Below the pieces are notes generated by a model. That model saw only the letters and a program-made list of their open reading frames with translations. It did not search any database and was not told where the DNA came from. From Elmis aenea (lineage: Eukaryota > Arthropoda > Insecta > Coleoptera > Elmidae), in contig OX393577.1 in assembly GCA_947652605.1 (NCBI GenBank), forward strand, positions 2,170,868 through 2,234,867: 64,000 nt of DNA, given 5' to 3'. How positions within the stretch are numbered: position 1 is the first letter of the stretch; every line of letters starts with the position of its first letter. Below, in pieces: positions 35,069 through 46,309 of this stretch. A program made the translations under genes and the position numbers.

Positions 35069-35854
35069 TAAGTGCCAGTGTAAGCCCAAATACGAAAAAT
35101 AAAAATAATTACAACATAACAAAGCCACTTTGGTGTATTATGATTAAGAGAATTCTCTGGACCTATTTTTATTTTTTAAATACATGAATTCGTCCTGTAA
35201 GTATCAAGTTTCAAAGTTTGTTTTTGTTTTACGTTTTCGTTTCGTATTAAAACAGCAATAAAAATTATTTGTTTTTATGACTTCATACAAAGCGCCGTGC
35301 TAAGTAATTGCATTTAGTAACACGACAAAAGCATGAAAAAATGTCAGATCTCGACCAGTTGAGATCAAGTTTTTACACCAATAAATCATATCAACGACGG
35401 AATAATTGCATAATATTTATAAACGCCTTAACAAATGACACATTTATGAAGCTAGCAAATTATTAAATGTATAAAAACTAAGTTTACTGCTTTTGTAAAC
35501 AGTTTAATTAGCATTTCCGTCTGTATTTCTTCTTCGTTACTTATATTTCGTTTCATATTAAGTATACTTAATTACAATTCTGGACCAACAACTATTTTAG
35601 TAAAGGTACTAGTACTATGAAAAACTAACCACAAAGTCGTTATTTTTAATAATTAATACAACTAGCTCAGTTTAGGAACGCGGTTTATAAAAGGACATTT
35701 CTGTTTGATTGTGTTTCTAGTTCCGGTTTGGTTCCCAGCTTTGGAAAAAAAGCATGTTTTTGTCTACACTACTTGTCGATTATCTTTTGAATTTGTTAAA
35801 AAAGTTTATGCTAATTTAAATTATTTAATTAACTACTACTTTTTATTAATTATA
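35069..35854. other. AT-rich non-coding DNA
   Basis: Nothing recognised. Confidence 0.45.
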
Positions 35855-36308
35855 CAGTGTTTCCCAACTTCTTTGAGCTTGCGCCCTCCTTTTTCATCTT
35901 CTTCTTAATCAGTTCCTCTTGTACCTTTCGGTGTCGAGGTATGCTCTTCTATTTCTGTGTTATGTTTCTCCACTCCTTCCTATCGTTAGCTAATTGTGGC
36001 ACATCTCTCCAGCTCGCTCCTTTTTCTTCTAGTCTCAGCCTCACTTCTTTTTCCCATTTTATTCTTGGTCTTCCTCTATTTCTTTTTCCCTCCATCTGCA
36101 TTTTTCATCCTTTTTCATATAAATTTTTATTGCGCTGCTTTTCGATCCTTTTATGCAGTGGCAACTAAAATAAGTTCCTCCAGTTGTTTTGAAAGATCCG
36201 TCCCGTGTCAACTTGGTGACTTGTTAATTCAATATATAGTTTTTTTTTCCTTTCATTTCTTCTCGCCTTCTTTTAAATTTTTGTCGCCTCACAGCTTGAG
36301 AACCACTA
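35855..36308. mobile_element. Nonautonomous hAT-like element carrying a LINE tail
   Basis: The left tip CAGTGTTTCCCAACTTCTTT and the right tip, reversed, TAGTGGTTCTCAAGCTGTGA fit the common hAT end pattern YAGTGKTTCYCAA. The next segment (GCTTGCGCCC versus GAGGCGAC) also corresponds. The flanking 8-mers do not match, so the duplication has decayed or the ends are not one pair. A LINE tail lies between the ends on minus. Confidence 0.5.
35890..36110 (-). pseudogene. RTE-like LINE C-terminal tail (family B, minus copy)
   Basis: Reading on minus, this encodes EGKRNRGRPRIKWEKEVRLR, then a segment equivalent to APLARDVPQLANDRKEWRN-like sequence with a stop, and a 3' UTR containing ACCTCGACACCGAAAGGTAC followed by AAGAGGAACTGATTAAGAAG. 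It is the same family as 22855-23225. The upstream FGHLLRM part is lost beyond about 36110. Insertion into the hAT-like element would explain its position between the two hAT tips. Confidence 0.8.
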
Positions 36309-36439
36309 AACAATGTCAATTTCAGTTCTTAAACGGTACCATAGCCAAGCCAATAAAAATAAGTCTTGAGAGAACAATAAATATATAATGATGGCTATAC
36401 CCCCAGTGAGGCTGAGCCGCTTTTAAGCTTTCTAGGTCC

Positions 36440-37300
36440 TTTATTTTGGGAGGATCAGTCCCAGTCTATTAGCATATAGGTACTAAGAACGACTCTTCTC
36501 CATCCTGTCCTATTTCTTCCTTTTTCTTTCCAATTTCTAACCCTTGCCATGCTTAGATCGTCTATCACTTCTTGCATCCATTTTGAACCAGGTCTGCCAC
36601 ATCTCATCTCCTCGGGATCCCATTTAAATACTGAATTGATTTGGGCGCCCTCATCTGCTCTGAAAACATATCCCAACCATCTCACCCTGTGCTGTCTTAT
36701 TTTTGTTATTATGTGTCCTACCTTTAGTTCTTGCTGAATTTCTGCATTTGTTCTAACTCCGCATTCCGTAGCTGTTACTCTAACTGGTCCAAGTATTGCC
36801 CTCATGATTTTCGTTTCGAATATCCTCAAGTCATTCTCTTCCTTTTTTGTCATGGTCATTATTTCAGAGGCGTATAGTAACATAGGTCGAATTACTGTAG
36901 GTATTGTAGATGTTTATTTCAGATCTTTTTGTGAGCATATTGCTTTTCAGTAATTTATTATTGGCATATTTTCTTTCTCCCATTCTGGATATCATAACTC
37001 CCAAAAATATAAATGTTTCCACTTCCTCGAATTCAAGATTTCCGATTTTGGTTCTTCCTGTTGCTCGTTTACTTACAATTTTCATGAATTTTGTTTTTGC
37101 CTGATTTAGTTTTAATCCCATTTTTCTCCTTGATTATTTCTTTCGTCATGATTTCCATTAATTTATTTGTTTTACTTATAATCACTATGTCATCCGCATA
37201 TGCACTAATTTGCCCATCACCTTCGAACAGGTTACCTTTATTCACTTTGCTTGGTACGTACTCTAGCGCCAGGTTAAATAGAGTGGGTGATGGGAAAACT
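36440..37300 (-). pseudogene. RTE-like LINE reverse transcriptase (family C), minus strand
   Basis: From about 37290 downwards: LFNLALEYVPSKVNKGNLFE, then ISAYADDIVIISKTNKLMEI (motif C, YADD), a frame change, MGLKLNQAKTKFMKIVSKRA, then EEVETFIFLGVMISRMGE and, in the frame ending at 36455, MLLYASEIMTMTKKEENDLR, FETKIMRAILGP, HRVRWLGYVFR, EMRCGRPGSKWMQEVIDDL and WRRVV. The order YADD, N-x-x-KT, FxYLG-like, ASE-W-like, RWLG and GRP-x-W identifies the thumb and C-terminus of an RTE-like reverse transcriptase. The upstream palm and the endonuclease are missing. Confidence 0.87.
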
Positions 37301-38301
37301 ATGCGAAGGTATAATACCTACTTTTAACTGTTGATTTTTTTTTCTTTTGACGACAACGTGATGCTGTAAAATTGTATAGGCCCTGCTGCTAAATAGGAAC
37401 ACAATAATTAGGTAATTGGCGATTTTCAGAGAGAAGACACCATGGGGTGGTGAAACTGCTTGGGAATTACAATTCGCAAGAAAAAAACAAATTGAAAAGT
37501 GATTTTTTTAAATTAATTTACATTTTTAATTTTGATTGATAAAATAGTAGGGACAACTCTCTTAAAAACGAAACATATTAACAACATCATCGATGTACCT
37601 AATAATTGGGAATATAAGAAATAAGGAATCGTTTTGTGAAGGATCAAAATGTACGTGTATGTAGAGAAAATTTAATAAAGTAAACCGAGAAAGTTTGATC
37701 TCAAGCTGCATCATCTTTGAAGTTCTCACGCCAACCAAATACAATCCGACTGTGCAAACGTCAACAATCCGAATCTACTTTTAATATATTCCTGTGTCCA
37801 CAATGCTTGAAAGAGGACGCGAACAGAATATCAGATGCGGGGTTCGATCCCCGCCGGACACCGCCCGCGAGAGCTATGTGCTAAATTAAACTCTTCAGAA
37901 TATATTAACATTTCGAGCGGCCGGGCTGAAGGAATGCGATGCCGCGGCTGCTTCCAATCGATCCGATAGATGTCCTCGCAAACGTCAGCCGAGAAGATAG
38001 AAGATAAGGGGTTCGTTTTCGAATTGGAAATGACGCCCACTCATTACATAACTGTTCCTATTGAGCTAACTTAGACATTAAGTTACACGAATATCATATC
38101 ACTAATCAAGTAAAAGTGCTGGAACGTTACATAATTATGTTGTTGTTAAAATCACGTACTAATTGTTATTTTTTCTCTGCCTTGCCATCAGGACTGACGG
38201 CAGGACTTTTATATCTCTGTAAGACTAGTTTCGCGACTGCTTCTTACTTCAAACTATAATTGTGATTGTTTTTTTTTGTCTTTGTCTAAAACTCATCTAC
38301 T
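37301..38301. other. Non-coding DNA with a GC-rich patch
   Basis: 37800-38040 is GC-rich relative to its surroundings; the rest is AT-rich. No protein family recognised. Confidence 0.4.
37794..37861 (+). other. tRNA-like T-arm and acceptor remnant (possible SINE or tRNA relic)
   Basis: GCGGGGTTCGATCCCCGC at 37837-37854 folds as a T-arm (5-bp stem, TTCGAT loop) and contains a perfect B box (GGTTCGATCCC). The following CGGACAC can pair over six bases with GTGTCCA at 37794. The D-arm and anticodon arm, including the A box, are not recognisable, and the total span of 68 nt is short. It is therefore not a functional tRNA. Confidence 0.3.
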
Positions 38302-39553
38302 CAGGGCCGGCGTTAAACACATTCAACCGATTTCCTCGCCTAGGGCCCTGCGCTTAAAGAGGCCCCGAGCTCTAAAAAGAAAAAATATAAATATAATGCT
38401 TATTAATTAATAGCATAGAAACAAAAAGCAATTCTCTATCATATCACTTAAAAAAGTTATTGTTCAATAGTGAAATGCTAAACTTAATAAATAAACTATA
38501 CCACAGTAATATAATAGATTATTTATCAAACATTATCATCAAATCAATTGACAAAAGCTTTCGTGAAATAATACCAGTTGAAACGTTTACAGAAACGCAA
38601 AAAGTGAAGCAGAATCTTTGGCTACTCAAATGAAAGATTACAAATTCTTGGCATCTTTAGTTTTGTGGCATGATTTGCTTTTCCAAGTGAACTTAGTAAG
38701 CAAAGAATTATAGTGAAACCTCAGATCTGTCTTCGGGAATACTCACTTTTGAAAAATTGTGCAAATGGCTAGAAGTGTACCGAGAAAAAGGTTTTAAAGA
38801 TGTATTAATCGGTGCAAATGATCTTGCAAAAGATGTAGATGTTGTTCCACAATTCCAGTTGAAACGTTTACGGAAACGCTAAAGCAGAATCTTTGGCTAC
38901 TCAAATGAAAGATTAAAATGTGCTGCTGATTTACAAATTGCTTTAAAATACGGCGAATCGATGGACTTAAATGGATTCATGTTGGCGGAAGAAATAAAAG
39001 CTGTAAAAGTAACTATTACACAAATTGGTTGCAATCCTTTAAATATACTTAAATATTTGGCTTGTAATAATCGTCCAACCTCGTTTCCAAATTTATTTAT
39101 TGCACTAAGGATCTTCCTTACTATACCGGTAACAGTCTCTGCGGGCGAAAGCAGTTTTTTAAAATTAAAATGAATTAAAACGTATTTACGATCCACTATT
39201 TCTGAAGAACGTTTAAATTAACTCGCAATTATGTCAGTTGAAAGCGAAGTCATGAGGGAGATGGACTTCGACAAACTATCAAAAGATTTTGCGGATGCAA
39301 AATCTAGAAAGATTAATTTTAATTGGTTTCTATTTCGTTTCTAAAAATATGAGTTGTTTTGCTTTCCTTCGTGCATAGTCAATTTGTCAAAGTTTATGTT
39401 TTATGTTTCTTATATTATTTTAGCTTACGTTTGTTCAAAATTTTATTAAAAAAATAAATTATTTGTAGGATAATGTATAAATCATTTTTTGTGGGGAGGG
39501 GGCCCCGCAGCTTGTCCTTGTGTCGGGCCCCGCGCTTACTAGGGCCGGCCCTG
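38302..39553. mobile_element. Nonautonomous hAT element with near-perfect 8-bp duplication
   Basis: The ends are CAGGGCCGGCGTTAA at 38302 and, reversed, CAGGGCCGGCCCTAGTAAGC from 39553. Both ends continue with GGGCCC-rich text. The flanks are CATCTACT and CTTCTACT, a 7/8 match as expected for a hAT 8-bp duplication. The inside is a scrambled ZMYM-type hAT transposase on plus. Confidence 0.92.
38590..39340 (+). pseudogene. hAT transposase (ZMYM1-like group), scrambled
   Basis: Recognisable pieces in order: SEAESLATQMKDYKFLASLV and LWHDLLFQVNLVSKEL (38610-38710); LTFEKLCKWLEVYREKGFK and DVDVVPQFQLKRLRKR (about 38745-38880); then after a duplicated AESLATQMKD, LKCAADLQIALKYGESMDLN, NPLNILKYLACNNRPTSFPN, LFIALRIFLTIPVTVSAGES, SFLKLK-stop, IKTYLRSTISEERLN and MREMDFDKLSKDFADAKSRK. 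The C-terminal P-x-L-x-I-A-L-R-I-x-L-T-x-P-V-T-V-S-A...S-F-x-K-L-K block is the hAT dimerisation region. Around 75 bp at 38570-38640 recurs at 38854-38915, so the coding region suffered duplication and deletion. Stops and frame changes abolish function. Confidence 0.87.
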
Positions 39554-39724
39554 CTTCTACTTCATTAGAGTACGCAAAATGTACACAAATATTTATGGAA
39601 ACGGTTTCCAGTGTGTTTCTAAAGCGTCCCTGTCGTCGTTTGGGTATCCATCTTCAAGAATTGTTTAAATTAAACAAATAAAATAGTTGTTTTGCAATCA
39701 ATCTATTATTATTTTTTAATTAGT
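39554..39724. other. Short spacer between elements
   Basis: Nothing recognised. Confidence 0.4.
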
Positions 39725-40225
39725 CATAAGTCCTTCTACTGTTAGGTGTAGGACTGTTGAGTTATGTTGTGCTGACTTTTCTTCATGTTTTTCTGTCTTG
39801 TGCTAGCTTTGTTATGTCTTTCCATTTCGTATTTCTATCCGTTGCTGCTTTTTTAACTTCGTTTTGCCAGGTGTTTCTCGGTCTACCTGTTTTGTTTTTT
39901 CCCTGTGATCTTGCTTCATAGGCTTTTCTGGTTAACCTTTCTTCTTTCATCCCAAAAATGTGACCTAACCATCCCAGTTGTCTTTCTAGTATTTTTGTTT
40001 CAACTGATTTTATCTTTAATTGTTCTTTGTATGCTTCGTTTCTGATTCTATCTTTTTTGGCTTTTCCTTGGATTTTTCTTAGAAATCTCATATCTGCTGC
40101 ATCCACACGGCTACTATTTTTATTTGTGAGTGTCCACGTTTCACTTCCGTATAAAAGTGCAGGAGTTACAACTTTTTTTGTCAATCTATAATTAAATAAT
40201 ATTAAAAAGTTGATTGCTAACATTT
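39725..40225 (-). pseudogene. RTE-like LINE C-terminal part (family A, minus copy)
   Basis: The minus frame down to 39783 reads TKKVVTPALLYGSETWTLTN, then AADMRFLRKIQGKAKKDRIR, YKEQLKIKSVETKILERQLG, WLGHIFGMKEERLTRKAYEA, GRPRNTWQNEVKKAATDRNT and WKDITKLAQDRKT. After a frame change, downstream text reads SAQHNSTVLHLTVEGLMTN before a stop at about 39720. It matches the plus-strand copy at 44520-45420 nearly residue for residue, so the two form an inverted pair about 4.3 kb apart. The first 20 residues or so (MLAINFLILFNYR) are flank. Confidence 0.9.
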
Positions 40226-40717
40226 TGCAATTTTACTGCCTCAAAAGTTTTACTTACTTCAACGTAGGTAGCTTATGTATCTGGAACCAGTTGTGCCATT
40301 CAAAGGACGATAAAATATACAACCTGCATTTCCGATACTTAAACATACGTAATTGTGTTCGACTCAAACAATGTAATTAGAACATAAAATTGACATCAAG
40401 TACACAACTAAATTGGTATTCTAAAAACAATTTCATCCTAAAATAATTATCCCGTAAACATAAATATAAACTACACCTAATTCCTGATTTATGCAACAAA
40501 TGGTTCTGCATTGATTCGTTTCCTTCTTTCCTTATGGACCCATTGATGAGCATCAGCAAATCATTACTGTTTAAAGTTTTAAGTTACAATTTTGTCAAAG
40601 ATGATTTAAATCTTTACATTGTAAAAGGATGCTTCAAATGCTAATGTATCTGACTCGTTTAATTTTTTGTCCAATAAGTATTTCTTCAGTCGTGTTACTT
40701 TTACGTGGCATACCTAT
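40226..40717. other. Non-coding DNA
   Basis: Nothing recognised. Confidence 0.4.
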
Positions 40718-41075
40718 TCAGTAAGTAGGTAAGCACAGTTTGACGATGAAAAGAACCCGAAAATTTATTTTTATTAGATTAGCCATACCATACCACTTCT
40801 CTACATAGTTTTCACCATCATGGAGACATTTATCATAACGGGGCACCCTCTTCACAGAGCATGGCCGCCTGTGAAGATAGCCGATCCTGCACTGCTCCTT
40901 AAACGTCATCATCGCTTTCCTGTCATTTTCCGCAAATTTCAAGAACTGTTTACTTCTAAATTGTGACAGATCATTTGAACTTTCGAAAATTGTGCTCACA
41001 CTGAGTACCAAAGATGCTGTACAGAAGCTGGTGTCCCGCTATGACAAATGTCTCAATATTGATGAAAACTACGAC
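40718..41075. mobile_element. Possible mariner-like transposase C-termini, inverted
   Basis: The minus strand near 40850-40785 gives KRVPRYDKCLHDGENYVEKW and the plus strand at 41022-41063 gives AVQKLVSRYDKCLNIDENY. The shared V-x-RYDKCL-x-D/I-D-x-ENY pattern resembles the end of mariner-type transposases (R-x-x-KC-x-x-x-x-G-x-Y-x-E). The two copies point away from each other. No catalytic DDD region is visible and the 50 residues before the minus motif are unassigned. The family call is tentative. Confidence 0.4.
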
Positions 41076-41710
41076 GATAAAATTAATTTTATAAGTAATA
41101 CTGATTATATAGGTAATTGAGAGGGTTTCTAAAAAAAATATAGGTTTTCTTGGTAGATTAATCAGTAGATAAACTTCCAGTCCTTACTAAAAGTTTAATA
41201 TACAAAAGTATCATAGCACCCCATTTCGAATAATGCTGTAGTATTTTATTTCTGGCAAACACTAATGATTTAAGATCGGCTTCAAAAATTGCAAAATTGG
41301 GGTATGAGAATTATTTAACACTGTTCCAGATATACCAAAATTACTCAATGCTATAGATCCTCTACAGTGGCTTAGTATTTTCATTTTAAAAATTATAAAT
41401 AACCTTCCAAATTCTTTGTTAAAATATATACTTAACCCAAAACTGTGATATTCATAATTATACGACTAGAAACTGTAAATACTTTAAATTGCCATTTATC
41501 TTAAGAAATTACACTCAAAATTCTCCGTTTTATAAAGGACTGAAATTTTATAACGATCGTACAAGTAAAATTAAAGATGAAACTAATATTGTAAGTAGTT
41601 TTATTAGGGAAAAGTTTTAATTGTTACATATTCAAATACGTAAGTTGTAAAATTGTAAACATAATTAGCAAAATGCTAAATAAATTACATTATTATTATA
41701 TTATTATAAA
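41065..41710 (+). pseudogene. CR1/Jockey-like LINE C-terminus with ATT-repeat tail
   Basis: Across several frame changes the text gives VSKKIGFLGRI, LPVLTKSLIYKSIIAPHFE, LFLANTNDLRSL, then IDPLQWLSIFILKIINNLPN, NYTTRNCKYFKLPFILRNYT, QNSPFYKGLKFYNDRTSKIK and DETNIVSSFIREKF before a stop. The order YKS-I-x-P-H-F-x-YC, LQ-L-x-x-RR-like, LP-K/N, T-R, F-x-LP, Y-x-x-YN-LP-x-x-I-K identifies a non-LTR element of the CR1/Jockey group. The 3' end runs into ATTACATTATTATTATATTA, a short trinucleotide-type tail common in this group. It abuts the mariner-like scrap at its 5' end. Confidence 0.72.
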
Positions 41711-42679
41711 ATTAGTTAAGTAAAAAAATCACTTATCTTTTACTAGAAGGATTTGTTCCTAATTTATATCTCTCATCACTTACTGTATAGGTATACTGTA
41801 TACTGTATGAATTTCTAATTTATTGTTTTGTCATTTAATTAGAATTTCAACACTAGCCTAGATATTTTTCAAGATCAGATTTTTCTGCCAACCAAAATAA
41901 GTGACTTGTTTAATTAACTATTGTAAGCATACTCTTAAGGTAAGTGGAATTTTACTCAATTTATATATCTTCAAAATTAATCACGTAAATAACTCCAGCA
42001 ATTATCATTTAACTTTTAAACCATGCAAGAATGGATCTTAGATTTATACTAATAATTGTCTATGGCATTTTATTTAATCCGCCTCTGATGGAGAAGCGCA
42101 TTTTCTGGTTTTAAAAACAAGAACAAATTGATTAAAAACGATTTTTAATTCTGCTACTGTGCACAATGTAAGTACTTATAATAAACTAATCGGACTATAA
42201 TTAGCTGAACAATTTTCCAAGTTATATATGAAAAGGTGAATCAATTAGTCATCTATCTTGTAAAACGAATTCAACAATTTTAAATATTATTATCAAATGA
42301 TTCAATACTATTATTAGAAGACAATTCGACAACAAAAAACAAGAAAACTGGTTTAATTATTTTAGAAAACAGAAAAATTCGGCTGATTTAGCTTCCAGCG
42401 AATTCACAACCCCAAGCATTTTACTGTTATTAATGTGAATAAAATGGTATTTAAAAAGCTTTTTACAACACGAACTGTTAAATGTGGTTTATTTAAATGA
42501 ATGTAAAATAAAACTTAAAAGAAAGATATATTTTTCACCATTTTACAGCAATTTTCAATACACTACTATAATTGGGTTTGTTCTGGATTGGGCCCCCAGG
42601 CACAATGGTTCTTTTAGGCTCCACTTTTTTGTCTGAGCCTGTTAATCAATAGGTAAGTGTTTTAATCCTTCACATACTG
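41711..42679. other. AT-rich non-coding DNA
   Basis: Nothing recognised. Confidence 0.45.
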
Positions 42680-43490
42680 GATGTTAATTATAATTGTAAG
42701 TCCACTAATTTGATACCCCTTAATCAACATGATAATGGTAATGTAGTAGTTAATTATTTATGCAAATTACGAGCGATAACACAAAAAGGGTTGAGTCCAT
42801 CACACTAAGTTACCCCGATGCGCTATTTCCTCATTCTCCAAATTTCCTTCTCGCCGCCGCACAAAACTGATTCTTTCTCGCGATCCATTAAAATTATTTG
42901 AGAACGCTATGGTATATATGATATACTTACAGGCACAGAAACAACATTATAGGCAACTCTTTATGTGAGAAAAGGATAACTATAAGGCGGGGCCAGCGAG
43001 CGGGGGCGGATACAATATGGCGGATAACATCCCCCCACTCCATCCCTTCCATCTCCCTGTATCATGCACTAAGAATTATAATTGCATATGATATGTATGT
43101 GTATGTATGAATGAGTGTGCTAGGGCCCAGAGTCCATAACTCACCACCCCAACCGAACTCGGGGTGTTCCTACAACTCCTTAAGTTCGTCTTCGGCTGAC
43201 CCCTCCGAATTCATTGCATTAATTACCATCTAATTATCATCTGACAAAAGCGAACAGTATATACATGACCTGAAAAAATATCACGTTGCTCATCGCGTCA
43301 TGGAAAACTCAGGAGCAGCGCCGGTATTTTAAATCGGGAGACGATTAATTATGGCGCGTTTAATTACACATTATCTTATGGAATCAGGAAGGAAATAATT
43401 AAGTCTATTTTAAAGTCGCTGTCTCAGTATAATTTTATTATAAGGGGCAATTTAGTAATTATTTTGTCAGAATTAATTACGCATTATAGG
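42680..43490. promoter_or_regulatory. Candidate enhancer: TAATTA cluster with POU octamer
   Basis: Eight TAATTA hexamers occur in about 800 bp (near 42685, 42750, 43219, 43231, 43345, 43359, 43456 and 43473), several within a few bases of each other. An ATGCAAAT octamer lies at 42760-42767. The intervening sequence is more GC-balanced and non-repetitive than its neighbours, with CCCCACTCCATCCCTTCCAT and CCAACCGAACTCGGGGTGTT stretches. TAATTA is the core site of many homeodomain proteins and ATGCAAAT that of POU factors. No promoter or coding exon is visible; the enhancer role is inference. Confidence 0.35.
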
Positions 43491-44519
43491 AGAGTTTAAA
43501 AATTGCTGCAATTATGTTATAAAAACGTCCAAAACACTTTTATTGGTTATATTTAAAGTTAATTGATTAAACCGTTTTAGAAGATTGCAATTCGTTTAGT
43601 TGATGTTTTTTATGGCACACCGATTGATTTTTAATGAACTGTAGAATCTTTTCAATAATTGAATCTTATATTATTGATCAATATGCTTTGTGAAAGAATT
43701 ATTAAGTTTTTCGAATCCATATTCTCCGATATGGATATCAAAAATACAACCACTGGTATACATATTGTTACTTATGAGAGTTATTTTGTTCAATATTAGC
43801 TGTGTATTAAATTCAGGGAAATGATCAAAACGAACAAAAATTATGTCCGTATATGAATACCTTGAGACGCAAAAGGGAACAAAAAGAAAAACATGTAAGT
43901 AGAAATGAGTCTGGAGCAACATCTCGAGAACTGCGGAGCGAGAACAAAAAACTAATTCTTACGAGAGAGTAAAAGAGAAAAAATATTTATAATTCTAGAG
44001 TGGAAACGGAAAGGCAGCAAAGGCATCGGAGCTGTATGAGGGGGAGGCAACATATGAATCCCCCGGGAAGAACGAGGACAGACATTTTAATTGTACAACG
44101 GCGTGAGAGAGATACAATGCGGTGCAAGTCTTGCATATATGATGATATAGACAAAGGAATTGTAATATCTCTGCAGATAGCCTTGCCTCTAACGTAGCAG
44201 AAGCGAGAATAAACAAGAAGAAGATAATTTAGAGCGTTTATGAAGTATTGTCGAGTTTCATGCGTTATGTGTATGTTATATTTTACAATTTGCATAAAGC
44301 AATGACGGTATTACATTACAGCAATATAAAATTTACACATGATTCAGTATACCTTTCATATTACCTCTCTGGAAAGCTACAATTAAACTTTTATGAAAGT
44401 TATAGGTATATCGAAACTTAAGTATTGGATGCACACACAAAACTATTTTTTACACAATCCATTTGTGTGGTAACGAATAATCATCACAATTACATTTAAC
44501 TCTATAATAAACTGTTTTA
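43491..44519. other. Non-coding DNA
   Basis: A purine-rich, less AT-rich block lies at about 43920-44220 (GGCAGCAAAGGCATCGGAGC). It is open in three overlapping short frames but shows no domain. Confidence 0.4.
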
Positions 44520-45420
44520 GATGGGGTAATTAAAGAAGTAAAACAAAAATGAGACCGTTTCACCTAGGTGACTGAAAAATGGAAAATAAACATAACTGAG
44601 CTAATTATCGTAGATGACATGGTCTTAGTTGAGAAAAGAATCTGCAACATAATCTAGAAACTAGGAATTGGAAAAAAATCAATATGAAAATAAATACAAA
44701 AAATAACTAAAACTTTGATCTTAACAACAGAGAACAAAGGGCAAAACATCAGTTTAAATGGGCTTAGCTTAGAACAGGTAGAAAGCTTTAAATACTTACG
44801 AGTGATCATAGAGAAAAATGGAGGAATGGACAAGGAAATTAGCAAAAGGACAGGAAATGTGGGAAGAATATTTAACAGTTAAAGAACAACATTTTTTGGA
44901 AACAGAGAAGTCCCAAAACGAACAACAGTGGAAGTTGTCAAAAATGTAGTAACTCCGGCACTTTTTTATATGGAAGTGAAACGCGGACACTCACAAATAA
45001 AAATAGTAGCCAAGTAAGTGCAGCAGAAATAAGGTTTCTCAGAAAAATCCAAGGAAAACCCAAAGAAGATCGAATCATAAATGAAACATATAGAGAACAA
45101 TTAAAGATGAAATCAATTGAAACCAAATTCAAGAAAGACAGCTGGGATGGTTGGGTCACATGTATAGGATGAAAGAAGAAAGGTTAACCAGAAAAGCCCA
45201 TGAAGCAACATCACAGGAAAAAAGAAAAGAGGTAGACCGAGAAAAACCTGACAAGACGAAGTTAAAAAAGCAGCAGCGGAGAGAAACATCAAATGGAAAG
45301 ACATAAAAGATCTAACATGACAGAAAAACATGGAAAAAAGTCAGCACAACACAACTTAACAGTCCTACACCTAACAGTAGAAGCACTCATGACTAAATAA
45401 ATAATAAACTGTAACATTTA
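44520..45420 (+). pseudogene. RTE-like LINE C-terminal part (family A, plus copy)
   Basis: Through many frame changes the text gives MKINTKNN, LNGLSLEQVESFKYLRVIIE, KNGGMDKEISKRTGNVGRIF, VEVVKNVVTPALFYGSETRT, LTNKNSSQVSAAEIRFLRKI, QGKPKEDRIINETYREQLKM, KSIETKFKKD, then GRPRKT-like and AAAERNIKWKDIKDLT pieces and SAQHNLTVLHLTVEALMTK before a stop. It is the fullest copy of this family in the window; the 39.7-kb copy is the same element inverted, and the 1.8-kb scrap is a third piece. Stops such as TAA at 44879 show it is dead. The palm domain is unrecognisable upstream, where only a corrupted VDDMVLVE-like string remains near 44610. Confidence 0.88.
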
Positions 45421-46305
45421 AGAGGATACAGCACGTCACACTTATTTTATAAATCATGTAAAACAATTTAAGACGTGCTGATACATTCTCATATTTTGTT
45501 GTTTTTGTGATAAAAGTTCCTTAAAATCTTTCCTTCTTTAATTTTCAACTGATTGATGAAGTGCAGAAAATTCAGAAACAATTGTAACACTTTTTCTATG
45601 TAGTCATATTAAAGTCAGCACACTGAATACCTATACTTAAAATAAATAACTTAACAGCAGCTATTGAAAATTTACGTAAAACAATTCCTAAAAAGGGGTT
45701 GCGCGTTCGTCTACACTTGCATCGCACCACAAAATTGTATCCCATAAATGAGTTTCGTAATTCTAAAACAAAAAGTAAAAATACATTTCATTTAACAGAA
45801 ATGCGCCAGCGTTCCACGTCCTTACAAATAACTTGCTTGGAGCAGTTTGGCTTACAATCACACAAGTCATAAAATAGTACCAAATGGTTTTAGAATAATT
45901 ATACTATTTTTAACTGAAAAACAAATCTCAAATATGATTTTTGAAAATATCATGCAGGCTTCGATCAGTAATCTTTTATACAGAGTAGGCCAAAAGTATG
46001 GATACGCTACTGTAACTGCGTAAATACAAGTTTTTTATGAAAAGTGTATGGCAAACTGTTAAATACATTTTTGTGTGCAACTGACAGGCGATTTTCATAT
46101 TTTTTAAACGGCTACATATATTTTTGTTTACTTTAATTGATAGGCTTTTTTCTCTTTTCTGCCATATAAAGCTTTCCTAGTGAACCAGCAAAATTTTTAA
46201 GGAAATGAATTTCAAAATTATCTATTATTTTTCACAAAATCGTTTTATTTGCCTCAAAAGAAACACGATCGTTGTTGTAATGACAGTTTATCTTCTTAAC
46301 GTGCC
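45421..46305. other. Non-coding DNA
   Basis: AT-rich, nothing recognised. Confidence 0.45.
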
Positions 46306-46309
46306 TATC

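Noticed and set aside
35857..36388. Plus-strand frames of 103 and 130 codons
   Set aside because: They are the reverse side of the minus-strand LINE tail plus T-rich flank.
37794..37861. Functional tRNA gene
   Set aside because: T-arm and acceptor pairing are present but D-arm, anticodon arm and A box are not.
43920..44295. Overlapping short frames in a GC-balanced block
   Set aside because: No family motif and no intact start-stop structure favouring one of them.
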